NCBI GenBank assembly: GCA_016873615.1
Contig: VGWX01000012.1
Span: 1 to 42,014 of the forward strand
Length of the DNA: 42,014 nt
Direction: 5' to 3'
Source: Nitrospira sp.
GTDB taxonomy: Bacteria > Nitrospirota > Thermodesulfovibrionia > Thermodesulfovibrionales > SM23-35
The first letter of the stretch is position 1. Each line of letters starts with the position of its first letter. Shown piece after piece: positions 1 to 7,106 of this stretch. The position numbers and the translations under genes were made by a program. The notes under the pieces are model-generated. The model ran no database searches and was not told the origin of the DNA. It worked only from the letters and a program-made list of their open reading frames with translations.

Positions 1-164
1 ATTCAATAATGAAAAATCGAATCCCGTGGCAAGCTGATTATTCAACTTGCCCAACACCACCAATCCCTTGACAAAAATCACAGTTGCTCAAGGGAGGGGC
101 GATTCTTAATCCACCTCTCCCTTGAGGGGAGAGGTGAAGGGTGAGGGGGTGTGGTTTTTCTTAA

Positions 165-386
165 CCCAAAAAATGCATTTGGATAAAACCACAGAGTTCA
201 CAGAGGTATTTTAAACTTCAAAAAGACTTTTAATTTCAAGCAATTCTCTGCGTCCTCGTGGTATATTTTTGACAACAATTAAGACTCAATCTTGCATAAA
301 ATAGTGCACAGAGGAAATTACAAAAACTGTTAGTTTCTCTTTTATTATCAATATCTTTCTCCGTGTTCTCTGTGGTTAATTGCATT
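165..386 (-). repeat. 222-bp dispersed non-coding repeat, copy 1
   Basis: This segment is the reverse complement of 9457-9678, with equal length and by eye roughly 85-90% identity. Its ends form imperfect terminal inverted repeats: AAACCACAGAGTTCACAGAG near 186 on the left, and on the right the reverse complement reads AACCACAGAGAACACGGAG. It has no convincing ORF. The shape (short, non-coding, terminal inverted repeats, more than one copy) resembles a MITE-like or other non-autonomous element. I cannot assign it to a named family. Confidence 0.8.
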
Positions 387-435
387 GGTAGGGTTAAATG
401 GTTTTTGAGACAGGTAAAAGGTTATGAATATAGTG

Positions 436-597
436 TCAGAACTTAAGGAATAGCGGTTTATGCGGTTTTGCTTTTTTATGCTTCTTCACTTTGGGATGTG
501 AGCACGAGCGGCACAACGAACAGCGGGATTCGCTGCAGCATTGGCAAAATGTGCAATCCGGACATGAATGCTTTTTCTTTAACTCCTCTCCTCCCAT
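436..597 (-). CDS. Possible Cys-rich 53-aa peptide (RiPP-precursor-like)
   Basis: A minus-strand ORF starts at an ATG at 597 and ends with TGA at 438-436. It encodes 53 residues with eight cysteines packed into residues 12-32 (SCPDCTFCQCC, then SRCSLCRSC). A Lys/His/Pro-rich tail follows (HPKVKKHKKAKPHKP). The start is uncertain: TATAAT directly overlaps the ATG region and there is no ribosome site upstream, so the transcript would be nearly leaderless. The dense Cys pattern is unlikely by chance and resembles metal-binding peptides or the substrate of a selenobiotic-type radical-SAM maturase. A remnant of such a maturase lies at 6762-7058. The gene may itself be a relic. Function is not established. 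Confidence 0.4.
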   Translation of the reverse strand: MGGEELKKKHSCPDCTFCQCCSESRCSLCRSCSHPKVKKHKKAKPHKPLFLKF

Positions 598-679
598 TAT
601 ATAGTTTAATACTTTTAAGTATAAAAATATCTGCAGAGAGTAAACATTCAGTGGAGCGGGGCTTTTTATCAGAATACAA

Positions 680-745
680 CCCCTGCACCCCTCCCAAGAG
701 GGGAATCAATGTACTACAGTCCCCTCCTTGGAGGGGTGCAGGGGT
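680..745. repeat. G/C-rich inverted repeat
   Basis: CCCCTGCACCCCTCC at 680-694 is exactly complementary to GGAGGGGTGCAGGGG at 730-744, so about 35 bases could form the loop of a strong hairpin. A similar G-rich stretch with CCTCTCCCTTGAGGGGAGAGG-like pairing lies at about 112-136. Such elements are usually dispersed repeats. No T-tract follows, so I do not call it a terminator. The rest of 1-894 shows no other convincing gene. Confidence 0.6.
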
Positions 746-894
746 GGGTAATTTACACGCTTCACTGAAGCCTTACTGCAGAGATAAGTTTTGTCTTGAC
801 ATTTATAATTCTATTTTCTAAGCTTTTTACAAGGTTGATTTAATTTATTTTGCTCTGGAATTTCTATCAGTAAATCTCTATCAGGGGGGTGGAG

Positions 895-3273
895 ATGAAA
901 AAGATAGCTTTATATATTTCTATTCTGTCCATTCTTTTTGTTTTTTTAAGCTGCGGCGCTGGTGGTGTTTCCAGTAAAGGTTCTTCACAGATAAATGTTA
1001 CAGCAACGTTTAAAGATTTTAATGCTGCCGCAGGTGTTAAGGCTGCATCCTCAACCCTTTTAAATATCCGTTATACAGTATCCGGCCCCGGCATGACAAC
1101 AATAAAAGGCATAGCACCTGTTTTAGGTAATATGGTTGAAATTAAGCTCGATGTGCCTAACGGTACCCAGAGACTCTTTGTAATTGAAGCATTGGATGCT
1201 CTGGATAATGTGAAGTATGCAGGTTCAGCAAAAAAAGACCTTGACGGAACTCCTGCGTCTATTGAGATCATCCTTTCATATAATCCCTTGGTCGGCACAT
1301 GGGGATATGTACGTATACAACATGAAAACGGCGGCGACTGGGAGTCAACCGCCGGAAAGATCATTCTGAATGCTGATGGCACAGGATCAAATCCGCAGGT
1401 GAGGAATGATTTTGATGACAACTTAGCAAATGAGCAGTACGCCGGCACTTTTACCTATTCAGTCGAAAGAAGTCAGGACGGAAGTCTTCTTTTTAAAGGC
1501 ATAAATGATGAAAATGGCGAAGTGAATTTCCACAGGATTTTTCTCTCCGATGACTTTAAGTTGATGCTGTTTGATTATACGGTTGAGCTCGATGAACAGA
1601 ATATGCTGATAGCCGTTAGAATGGACCCCGCGAAAATCTATAGTAATGCCGATACCATCGGCGAGTATTTTAAAATAGGATATGCGTATGAAGCAGCTGC
1701 CGGAGCGGCTGCAAAATATAATTCTGATTCAAGCATCTTCACATTTGATGGCATCGGAAGTATCTCAGTCATTGGGAAAGCAAACTCAGACGGTGGCATA
1801 CATGATTTTACTAATTCCCATACTTATTCATTCAGACCTGACGGATTGGTAACATTCGACAACGGAGGAATGGGTTACCTTAGCGGTGACAATAAACTAT
1901 TTGTAAGATCAATTCCCGACATAATGAATGCATTCAGGTTCAGGTTCGGAATAAAAAAAGGCGACAGAATTTATTCAACCACTGACCTTGCAGGGACATG
2001 GGTGTTGGCGAGTTTTGGAGATGGTAACAACGGAAGCAGTTTCTTTAGCCATCTTGGAATGTGGACGTGTAACAGTTCCGGGAACTGTAATATTTCGGGC
2101 AGGAGACAGGTGAATGGGATTATTTCTTCAACACCGGACAACCGCACTTTTTCTGTAGCTCCTGACGGCAGTTTTGGCGCTTCTTTTGCTGCAAATATGC
2201 CCTCATATGTGGCTGCAATGGGTAGCAATGGCAATGTCTTTCTTATGAACAGAAGTTTTGGTGACTCAACCCTCAGGAGAATATCGATTGGCGCGAGGTG
2301 CAGCGGTTGCTCTAATATTGCAGAACTGACAGGGATAACAGGAAAATGGCTTATCTACAGAACGCCGCAGGGTGGAACCGAACGCGGCCCGGCTTGTGTA
2401 TATATTACTCAAACAGGCAACCTTTTTATTACAAAAGGCTATTCAGAATTCGGCCTTGACTTTAACGCAGGAGGCAGCATAAACGGCGATCAGGTCCAGT
2501 TTGAATCTGGGTTTAAAGAATGCGATAAAGAAGCTCATGGACCGGTAACAGGCGTGGTAAATGGAAATGCCATGAATGGTACCTATACGCTGTATGGCGG
2601 ATGCGGTAATGACAGCGGAACCTGGCGGGCAGTAAAGGGGGAGTGTCCGTCTTCTGAACCTTTAACCCAAGCCTCAGTTCGTATTGCTCTTTATTCTGAT
2701 GGATATAGGCTTGATTTTTATGTAGATCAACAACCAGGTGCCCCTGTTATTAACTCTGTAACTGTGTCAGGGCCGGATATCGATTCGCTGAACTTGAATC
2801 TTGAATGTCAGCTTCCGGTCTATTGCCCGTGGCATAGAACTGTTTTTTTCGGTACAGCCAAACCGAATTCAGGTAATACATATACATTCAACATTAATTA
2901 CAATAATGGTACAAGCGAAACACTTACTGATACAGTATCGGATATAGGTGTCGGAATGCCTGTTTTGTTATCTCCACAGGATGGAGCGATACTGAATACT
3001 ACTACGCCGAATTTTGTATGGCAGCCTTCAACTGGTTGTGCTGCCTGGTATCATCTTGTTGTATCTGATAGTAATGGCAATGCAATATGGTGGCCTCAAA
3101 TATCAAATGGCAATACTTCTGCAATTTATAATTTTGACGGTACGGCAATAAAACCCTTAGAGGTTGGCAATAGTTATATGTGGGGTGTCAATGCAATTGA
3201 CGATTGCCTTAATCAAAATGACGGACATGACAATCTTGCCGGTGCATTCGGCGGAACTTTTACTGTTCAGTAA
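895..3273 (+). CDS. Large secreted lipoprotein of unknown function
   Basis: The product is 792 residues from the ATG at 895, chosen because AGGGGGG lies 5 bases upstream; an in-frame GTG at 889 lies inside that ribosome site. The N-terminus is a lipoprotein signal (Lys, a hydrophobic run, then FVFLSCGAGG) with the lipidated Cys about residue 20. An Ig-like/carboxypeptidase-regulatory-like segment follows, beginning INVTATFKDF. Next come repeated beta-rich blocks starting LVGTWGYVR, LAGTWVLASF and ITGKWLIYR, which look like lipocalin-like 'GTW' modules. The last 100 residues resemble a fibronectin type III domain (LLSPQDGAILNTTTPNFVW). It is probably displayed on the outer membrane. I recognise no catalytic motif. 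It stands alone, convergent with the minus-strand pyr operon. Confidence 0.85.
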   Translation: MKKIALYISILSILFVFLSCGAGGVSSKGSSQINVTATFKDFNAAAGVKAASSTLLNIRYTVSGPGMTTIKGIAPVLGNMVEIKLDVPNGTQRLFVIEALDALDNVKYAGSAKKDLDGTPASIEIILSYNPLVGTWGYVRIQHENGGDWESTAGKIILNADGTGSNPQVRNDFDDNLANEQYAGTFTYSVERSQDGSLLFKGINDENGEVNFHRIFLSDDFKLMLFDYTVELDEQNMLIAVRMDPAKIYSNADTIGEYFKIGYAYEAAAGAAAKYNSDSSIFTFDGIGSISVIGKANSDGGIHDFTNSHTYSFRPDGLVTFDNGGMGYLSGDNKLFVRSIPDIMNAFRFRFGIKKGDRIYSTTDLAGTWVLASFGDGNNGSSFFSHLGMWTCNSSGNCNISGRRQVNGIISSTPDNRTFSVAPDGSFGASFAANMPSYVAAMGSNGNVFLMNRSFGDSTLRRISIGARCSGCSNIAELTGITGKWLIYRTPQGGTERGPACVYITQTGNLFITKGYSEFGLDFNAGGSINGDQVQFESGFKECDKEAHGPVTGVVNGNAMNGTYTLYGGCGNDSGTWRAVKGECPSSEPLTQASVRIALYSDGYRLDFYVDQQPGAPVINSVTVSGPDIDSLNLNLECQLPVYCPWHRTVFFGTAKPNSGNTYTFNINYNNGTSETLTDTVSDIGVGMPVLLSPQDGAILNTTTPNFVWQPSTGCAAWYHLVVSDSNGNAIWWPQISNGNTSAIYNFDGTAIKPLEVGNSYMWGVNAIDDCLNQNDGHDNLAGAFGGTFTVQ

Positions 3274-3324
3274 CCGGATAAATTACTTTTACTGATGCAT
3301 GTATTTGAAATAGTTAACAAAACA

Positions 3325-4128
3325 TTAAGCTCCCATAACAGCCACTTTTTCTCCGACTTTTATGTCAAAGACAGACGAGGCATGAGCGCTGTTCACAAAA
3401 AACTCAAGATAACCAAAGCTGTTTATAAGGGAATAGAGTTCCTTATCCCCGGTTTCAGAATAATATTTTTTAAGAGGCGCCATCCTGTTTTTCAGAAGCA
3501 CCTTTAGATTGCTGTTCTGGTTATTTGCACCAAGCTCGTCTATCATTTGTGCGGTTATGTTGGTGGTTGCATTGCCAAAGTGATCTATATAAATAACCTC
3601 ACCTTCCACAACTTTTGGTGACGGCTTTACAGGAACAGGTATGGAAAGCTCTGTATACTTGTAAATCGGGTCGCCGAATTTTGATATACTGATCCCCTTG
3701 GAGAGCCAGGCAGCCACAGGGGCGAATATGTCTCTGCCGTGAAAAGTTGAACTCCTCTGGGGCAGGAAGTAATGTTCTGCTGTTATATTAATCACTGAAA
3801 AGCTCTCGCTTGAGGAATAAATACGGGAAAATACGCCATTGTCAGGTCCAATAAAATAGTGATAGTCAGTTGCTACAAGTATAGGTCTGCGGTTAGAGCC
3901 GACGCCCGGATCAACAACAACAATATGTATTGTCTTATTGGGAAATGATTTAAAGCCTGTCTCAATTGCAAAGGCTGCCTCCAGGACATTCTGAGGCCTT
4001 ATCCCATGCGTAATATCAACAACAGTGGCAAGAGGGTTAATGCTTAGTATGACCCCCTTCATGATTCCTGCGAAGGGATCTTTATACCCGAAATCAGAGG
4101 TTAATGTTATTATGGCCCGCTGTTCCAT
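3325..4128 (-). CDS. SAM hydroxide adenosyltransferase (DUF62 family)
   Basis: The protein matches the S-adenosyl-L-methionine hydroxide adenosyltransferase family (DUF62, related to fluorinase and chlorinase), which hydrolyses SAM to adenosine and methionine. The N-terminal signature is ITLTSDFGYKDPFAGIMKG. It also has VVDPGVGSNRRP and FIGPDNGVFS, and a C-terminal domain beginning EVIYIDHFGNATTNI. The length of about 267 residues is normal. I chose the ATG at 4128; an in-frame TTG lies at 4140. The start lies inside the 3' end of pyrD (35-base overlap), so translation is probably coupled. The physiological role of this family is still poorly understood. Confidence 0.9.
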   Translation of the reverse strand: MEQRAIITLTSDFGYKDPFAGIMKGVILSINPLATVVDITHGIRPQNVLEAAFAIETGFKSFPNKTIHIVVVDPGVGSNRRPILVATDYHYFIGPDNGVFSRIYSSSESFSVINITAEHYFLPQRSSTFHGRDIFAPVAAWLSKGISISKFGDPIYKYTELSIPVPVKPSPKVVEGEVIYIDHFGNATTNITAQMIDELGANNQNSNLKVLLKNRMAPLKKYYSETGDKELYSLINSFGYLEFFVNSAHASSVFDIKVGEKVAVMGA

Positions 4129-5029
4129 GTATTCTACCAATTATATCACGGATATTATCGATATTCTTCCCTTCTGAATATGATCTTATGCCATGGATAA
4201 TTTCTATGGTTGCCATGGGGTTTATGAAATTGGCGGTTCCTACCTGTATCGCTGTAGCGCCGGCAAGCATAAACTCAATAGCATCCTGAGCATTTATAAT
4301 GCCGCCTATGCCGATTACCGGGATCCTGACTGACTGCGATGCTTCCCATACCATCCTGATGGCTATCGGTTTAATCGCAGGCCCTGACAGTCCGCCGGTT
4401 ATGTTTGCAAGTTTCGGTTTTTGTGTATCAATGTCTATAGCCATTCCCCGTAAGGTGTTGATCAAAGACAGGGCATCACTTCCGGATTCTTCGGCAGCTA
4501 TTGCAAATTCAGTGATATCCGAGACATTCGGCGATAATTTAGTGATTATAACCCTTTTACCTGCGGATTGCTTCACCTTTAATACAAGTCTTGAGAGCGC
4601 TCTCTTATCAGTCCCGAATATTATGCCGCCCTTTTTTACATTCGGACATGACACATTCAGTTCTATAGCATCTACCCCTGCATCATCGAGTGCTTTTGAG
4701 AGCCTGACATATTCCTGGATAGTGTTGCCCAGTATATTCACTATTATTTTAGTATCGAACTGCCTGAGGTAAGGCAGCTTTTCTTTCAGGAATCTTTTCA
4801 ACCCGATGTTATGGAGGCCTATCGCATTCAGCATGCCGCATGGTGTTTCACATATTCGCGGAGGCGGATTGCCTTCCATAGGCTTCAGCGATATCCCCTT
4901 AACAACTACAGCGCCGAGCATGTTCAGGTCGAGGAATTCAGAGTATTCCTCTCCGTAGCCAAATGTCCCTGATGCTGTCATAACAGGGTTTTTCAGTTTG
5001 AGGCTGCCTATCTCAACCGCTAAGTCCAT
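4094..5029 (-). CDS. pyrD: Dihydroorotate dehydrogenase B, catalytic subunit
   Basis: This is the FMN-containing TIM-barrel subunit of class 1B dihydroorotate dehydrogenase, which oxidises dihydroorotate to orotate in pyrimidine synthesis. Visible marks are the N-terminal LKNPVMTASGTFGYG, the substrate-binding NAIGLHN, the catalytic-Cys motif ELNVSCPNVK, TKLSPNV and the FMN-phosphate loop VIGIGGI with QVGTANF. At 311 residues it has the usual length. Its start overlaps the end of pyrK by 10 bases. The pairing with PyrK shows NAD-dependent class 1B rather than the quinone-linked class 2 enzyme, which fits an anaerobe. Confidence 0.96.
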   Translation of the reverse strand: MDLAVEIGSLKLKNPVMTASGTFGYGEEYSEFLDLNMLGAVVVKGISLKPMEGNPPPRICETPCGMLNAIGLHNIGLKRFLKEKLPYLRQFDTKIIVNILGNTIQEYVRLSKALDDAGVDAIELNVSCPNVKKGGIIFGTDKRALSRLVLKVKQSAGKRVIITKLSPNVSDITEFAIAAEESGSDALSLINTLRGMAIDIDTQKPKLANITGGLSGPAIKPIAIRMVWEASQSVRIPVIGIGGIINAQDAIEFMLAGATAIQVGTANFINPMATIEIIHGIRSYSEGKNIDNIRDIIGRIHGTAGHNNINL

Positions 5030-5793
5030 ACAATATCCTCAATCGGAAATACAGGGCCTTCCTTGCAAACCTTTTTATATCCGCTTATTGTGTTAACGAC
5101 ACATCCCTGACATGCGCCGAATCCGCAAGCCATGTTCTCTTCCATAGAAACATATCCCCTTATGCCTTCATGAAAAGCAATTGATGTTATTTCCTGAAGC
5201 ATTGGTTTTGGTCCGCAGGTGTAGATTAAACAGGAAGTTTTGATTGATTCATTGGCGCTCAGGAATTGAGACAGAACTTCATTCACCATTCCTTCCTTGC
5301 CAAAAGAGCAATCATTTGTACAGACGATCAGTTTATTCCCGAGTTTCTCCAGTTCATTAAGCAGAAGCAGTTCGTCCTTATTTCTTGCTCCATAAAAAAC
5401 ATGGCAGTTATGTGAGAGTTTATTGATAAGAGAGAAGAGGGATATGATGCCTGTTCCTCCGGCTACTATGAGAGGTGTGCGTTTTTTTCGCGGGAGAGGA
5501 TATCCATTTCCCAAAGGGCCGATTACACTGATGACCTTCCCCTTTTTAAATGCTCTCATAAGTGAAGTGCCTTTGCCTTTTATTCTGAACAGAAACTGAA
5601 TTGTTTCCCGGGTTTTCTGCAGCCAACAAAAAGGTCTTTTGAGCAGCGGGTCATAAGAATCACCGGCTTCTATCATGTAGAACTGGCCTGGATTCGGTTC
5701 TGCTGCAGGATCAAGAGGTTCTAAAGTAAGTAGATTATGACTGCTGTTCAAGGAAAGGTTTTCGATTACTTTTGCCTTGAAGTATCTATTCAA
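5020..5793 (-). CDS. pyrK: Dihydroorotate dehydrogenase electron transfer subunit
   Basis: This iron-sulfur flavoprotein passes electrons from PyrD to NAD+. It has an FAD-binding beta-barrel (KRPFCWLQ, about residues 50-60), a nucleotide-binding fold (LIVAGGTGIISLFSL) and a C-terminal 2Fe-2S site with Cys in ENMACGFGACQGC plus a later Cys in KKVCKEG. Its length of 257 residues is typical. It overlaps pyrD at the 3' end (10 bases) and greA at the 5' end (8 bases), so the four genes read as one transcript. Confidence 0.95.
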   Translation of the reverse strand: MNRYFKAKVIENLSLNSSHNLLTLEPLDPAAEPNPGQFYMIEAGDSYDPLLKRPFCWLQKTRETIQFLFRIKGKGTSLMRAFKKGKVISVIGPLGNGYPLPRKKRTPLIVAGGTGIISLFSLINKLSHNCHVFYGARNKDELLLLNELEKLGNKLIVCTNDCSFGKEGMVNEVLSQFLSANESIKTSCLIYTCGPKPMLQEITSIAFHEGIRGYVSMEENMACGFGACQGCVVNTISGYKKVCKEGPVFPIEDIVWT

Positions 5794-6262
5794 AGCTGAT
5801 CTCTAATATCTCATACTCCATTGTTTTTGCAGGCGCCTTTATGGTCACCACATCGCCAATTTCTTTATTCAGGAGTGATCTCCCGACAGGAGAAGTGATG
5901 GATATCTTCCCGTTTTTTGCATCTGCCTCGTCTGGTCCAACGAGCATGAAATTCTTTTCTTCATCAGTAGCAATGTCAAGCACCTTTACTGTTGCGCCGA
6001 ATGCAATTTTATTCTGCGAAATCTTTGAAGGATCTATGACATCGGCAAGGGCGAGTTTTGTTTTCAGCTCCTGTATCCTTCCTTCTACGAAAGACTGTTT
6101 TTCTTTTGCAGCATGGTATTCTGCATTTTCGGACAGGTCGCCGTGCGCCCTTGCTTCCGAAATATCTTTTATATTGTTTGGCCTGTCTACCTTCAGAAGC
6201 TTTTGCAGTTCTTCCTGCAGCTTCTGATAACCCACTGGCGTTATCGGCATTCTTTTCAGCAA
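5786..6262 (-). CDS. greA: Transcription elongation factor GreA
   Basis: GreA stimulates RNA polymerase to cleave backtracked transcripts. The product has the N-terminal coiled coil (GYQKLQEELQKLL), the acidic tip with DLSENAEYHAAKEKQ, and the C-terminal FKBP-like domain containing ITSPVGRSLLNKEIGD. I chose the TTG at 6262 because GGGAGG lies 8 bases upstream, and the resulting 158 residues match the E. coli length; the ATG at 6250 is the alternative but is about 20 bases from the ribosome site. It heads the greA-pyrK-pyrD-SAM hydrolase gene string. Confidence 0.95.
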   Translation of the reverse strand: MLKRMPITPVGYQKLQEELQKLLKVDRPNNIKDISEARAHGDLSENAEYHAAKEKQSFVEGRIQELKTKLALADVIDPSKISQNKIAFGATVKVLDIATDEEKNFMLVGPDEADAKNGKISITSPVGRSLLNKEIGDVVTIKAPAKTMEYEILEISFE

Positions 6263-6363
6263 ATTATTTCCCTCCCTGAAATAAATTAATTTAACACTTT
6301 CCAATGCTTTTTTCCAAGCAGATTATTGGTTCTGCGCGGAGTTGTGCATATAAATGGCAGCCG

Positions 6364-6377
6364 CAGGCTTTAGCCTG
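6364..6377. repeat. Small perfect palindrome abutting a broken toxin gene
   Basis: CAGGCT-TT-AGCCTG is a 14-base inverted repeat. It ends four bases before the in-frame stop at 6381 that marks the broken upstream edge of the RelE-like fragment. It may be part of a short dispersed repeat whose insertion removed the toxin N-terminus. Confidence 0.4.
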
Positions 6378-6383
6378 ATTTGA

Positions 6384-6590
6384 AAGATTGTTCGAGCATT
6401 ACAGGCGCTCAGGGACAACCCCTTTCCCAGAGGAAAGGCGATCAAGAAAATGAAAGGGACGAATTCAGATTATTACAGGCTCAGGGTGGACAAGTACCGG
6501 GTGTTCTATATGATTGAAGGCAATCGCGCTGTAGTTTTGCGAATTCTGAACAAAAAAGATGTTGAACGGTTTATCAGGAAGCTGAACTGA
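6384..6590 (+). pseudogene. RelE/ParE-family toxin, C-terminal fragment
   Basis: The frame after a TGA at 6381 reads KIVRALQALRDNPFPRGKAI, then KKMKG, YYRLRVDKYRVFYMI and VVLRILNKKDVERFIRKLN before TGA at 6590. The pattern 'L..NPFPRG..KKMKG...YRLRVDKYRVFY' is the core of RelE/ParE-type mRNA interferases. About the first 30 residues of a normal toxin are missing and the only ATG (6450) would give 46 residues. No antitoxin gene is visible next to it. I call it a degraded toxin gene, silent or making an inactive stub. Confidence 0.65.
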
Positions 6591-6761
6591 AAAATACAAG
6601 CGGATGAAGAAAACCTCAATACCAAATGGTATCCTCGATAGGAGCATTTGGAGGGTTCCCCTGAACTTGCCGTATCCGAGTTCCGCCGCGAATAATGTTT
6701 CATGGTATACGTAATTCACCTGCTTATCAACACCAGGCAAAATAAAAAATTGTTGAAAAGT

Positions 6762-7058
6762 ACATGTAGCCTTACTTTTGCACTTATTAGTATGACATTC
6801 TGTGCATCCTGCACGATATTGTTCTGCCTGAGAAGAATCATAAATCTCTGTGATGCTCTGGCGGAATATGTTCCCTATGGGCGAAGGCAATTTCCTGCAG
6901 GCATGCACTTCACCATCTGAAAGCACCGCAAGAAAATTGAAGGCAGCCCCGCAGCCAAAGGTTGTACAACCCCCGAATGGCTCGTATCCTTTTTTATACG
7001 AAAGGATGCTCAACATATTGTCTTTCAGGCCAAGGACGAGGATGCCTTGACACTCTCC
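6762..7058 (-). pseudogene. Radical-SAM peptide maturase (SPASM C-terminus), remnant
   Basis: On the minus strand, after an in-frame TGA at 7061-7059, the frame reads ILVLGLKDN, then YEPFGGCTTFGCGAAFNF, GEVHACRKLPSPIGNI and ending CTECHTNKCKSKATC. These are the Cys-containing SPASM-type blocks found at the C-terminus of radical-SAM peptide maturases; from memory the GCGAAFNF...DGEVHACRK wording fits the selenobiotic (SbtM-like) family. The whole catalytic N-terminal part with CxxxCxxC is absent, and the frame after the last Cys is unrelated. It is therefore a remnant of about 100 codons. Confidence 0.6.
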
Positions 7059-7106
7059 TCACAATGCCTTAGTCTACTAATCATACTTTTTTCTCTGGAG
7101 GATTCT

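Noticed and set aside
436-438. Reading the TGA of the Cys-rich peptide as selenocysteine
   Set aside because: I see no selenocysteine-insertion hairpin and the extension (HYIHNLLPVSKTI) is not Cys-rich.
468-821. 117-codon plus-strand ORF in the first intergenic region
   Set aside because: It runs through the G/C-rich inverted repeat and opposite the Cys-rich frame; the sequence has no domain pattern and no ribosome site.
3295-3507. Short plus-strand ORF after the lipoprotein gene
   Set aside because: It is a shadow of the minus-strand SAM hydroxide adenosyltransferase.
6465-7016. 183-codon minus-strand ORF taken as an intact protein
   Set aside because: Only the first part (from 7016 to about 6762) matches a radical-SAM C-terminus; the rest is the opposite strand of the RelE fragment and unrelated DNA.
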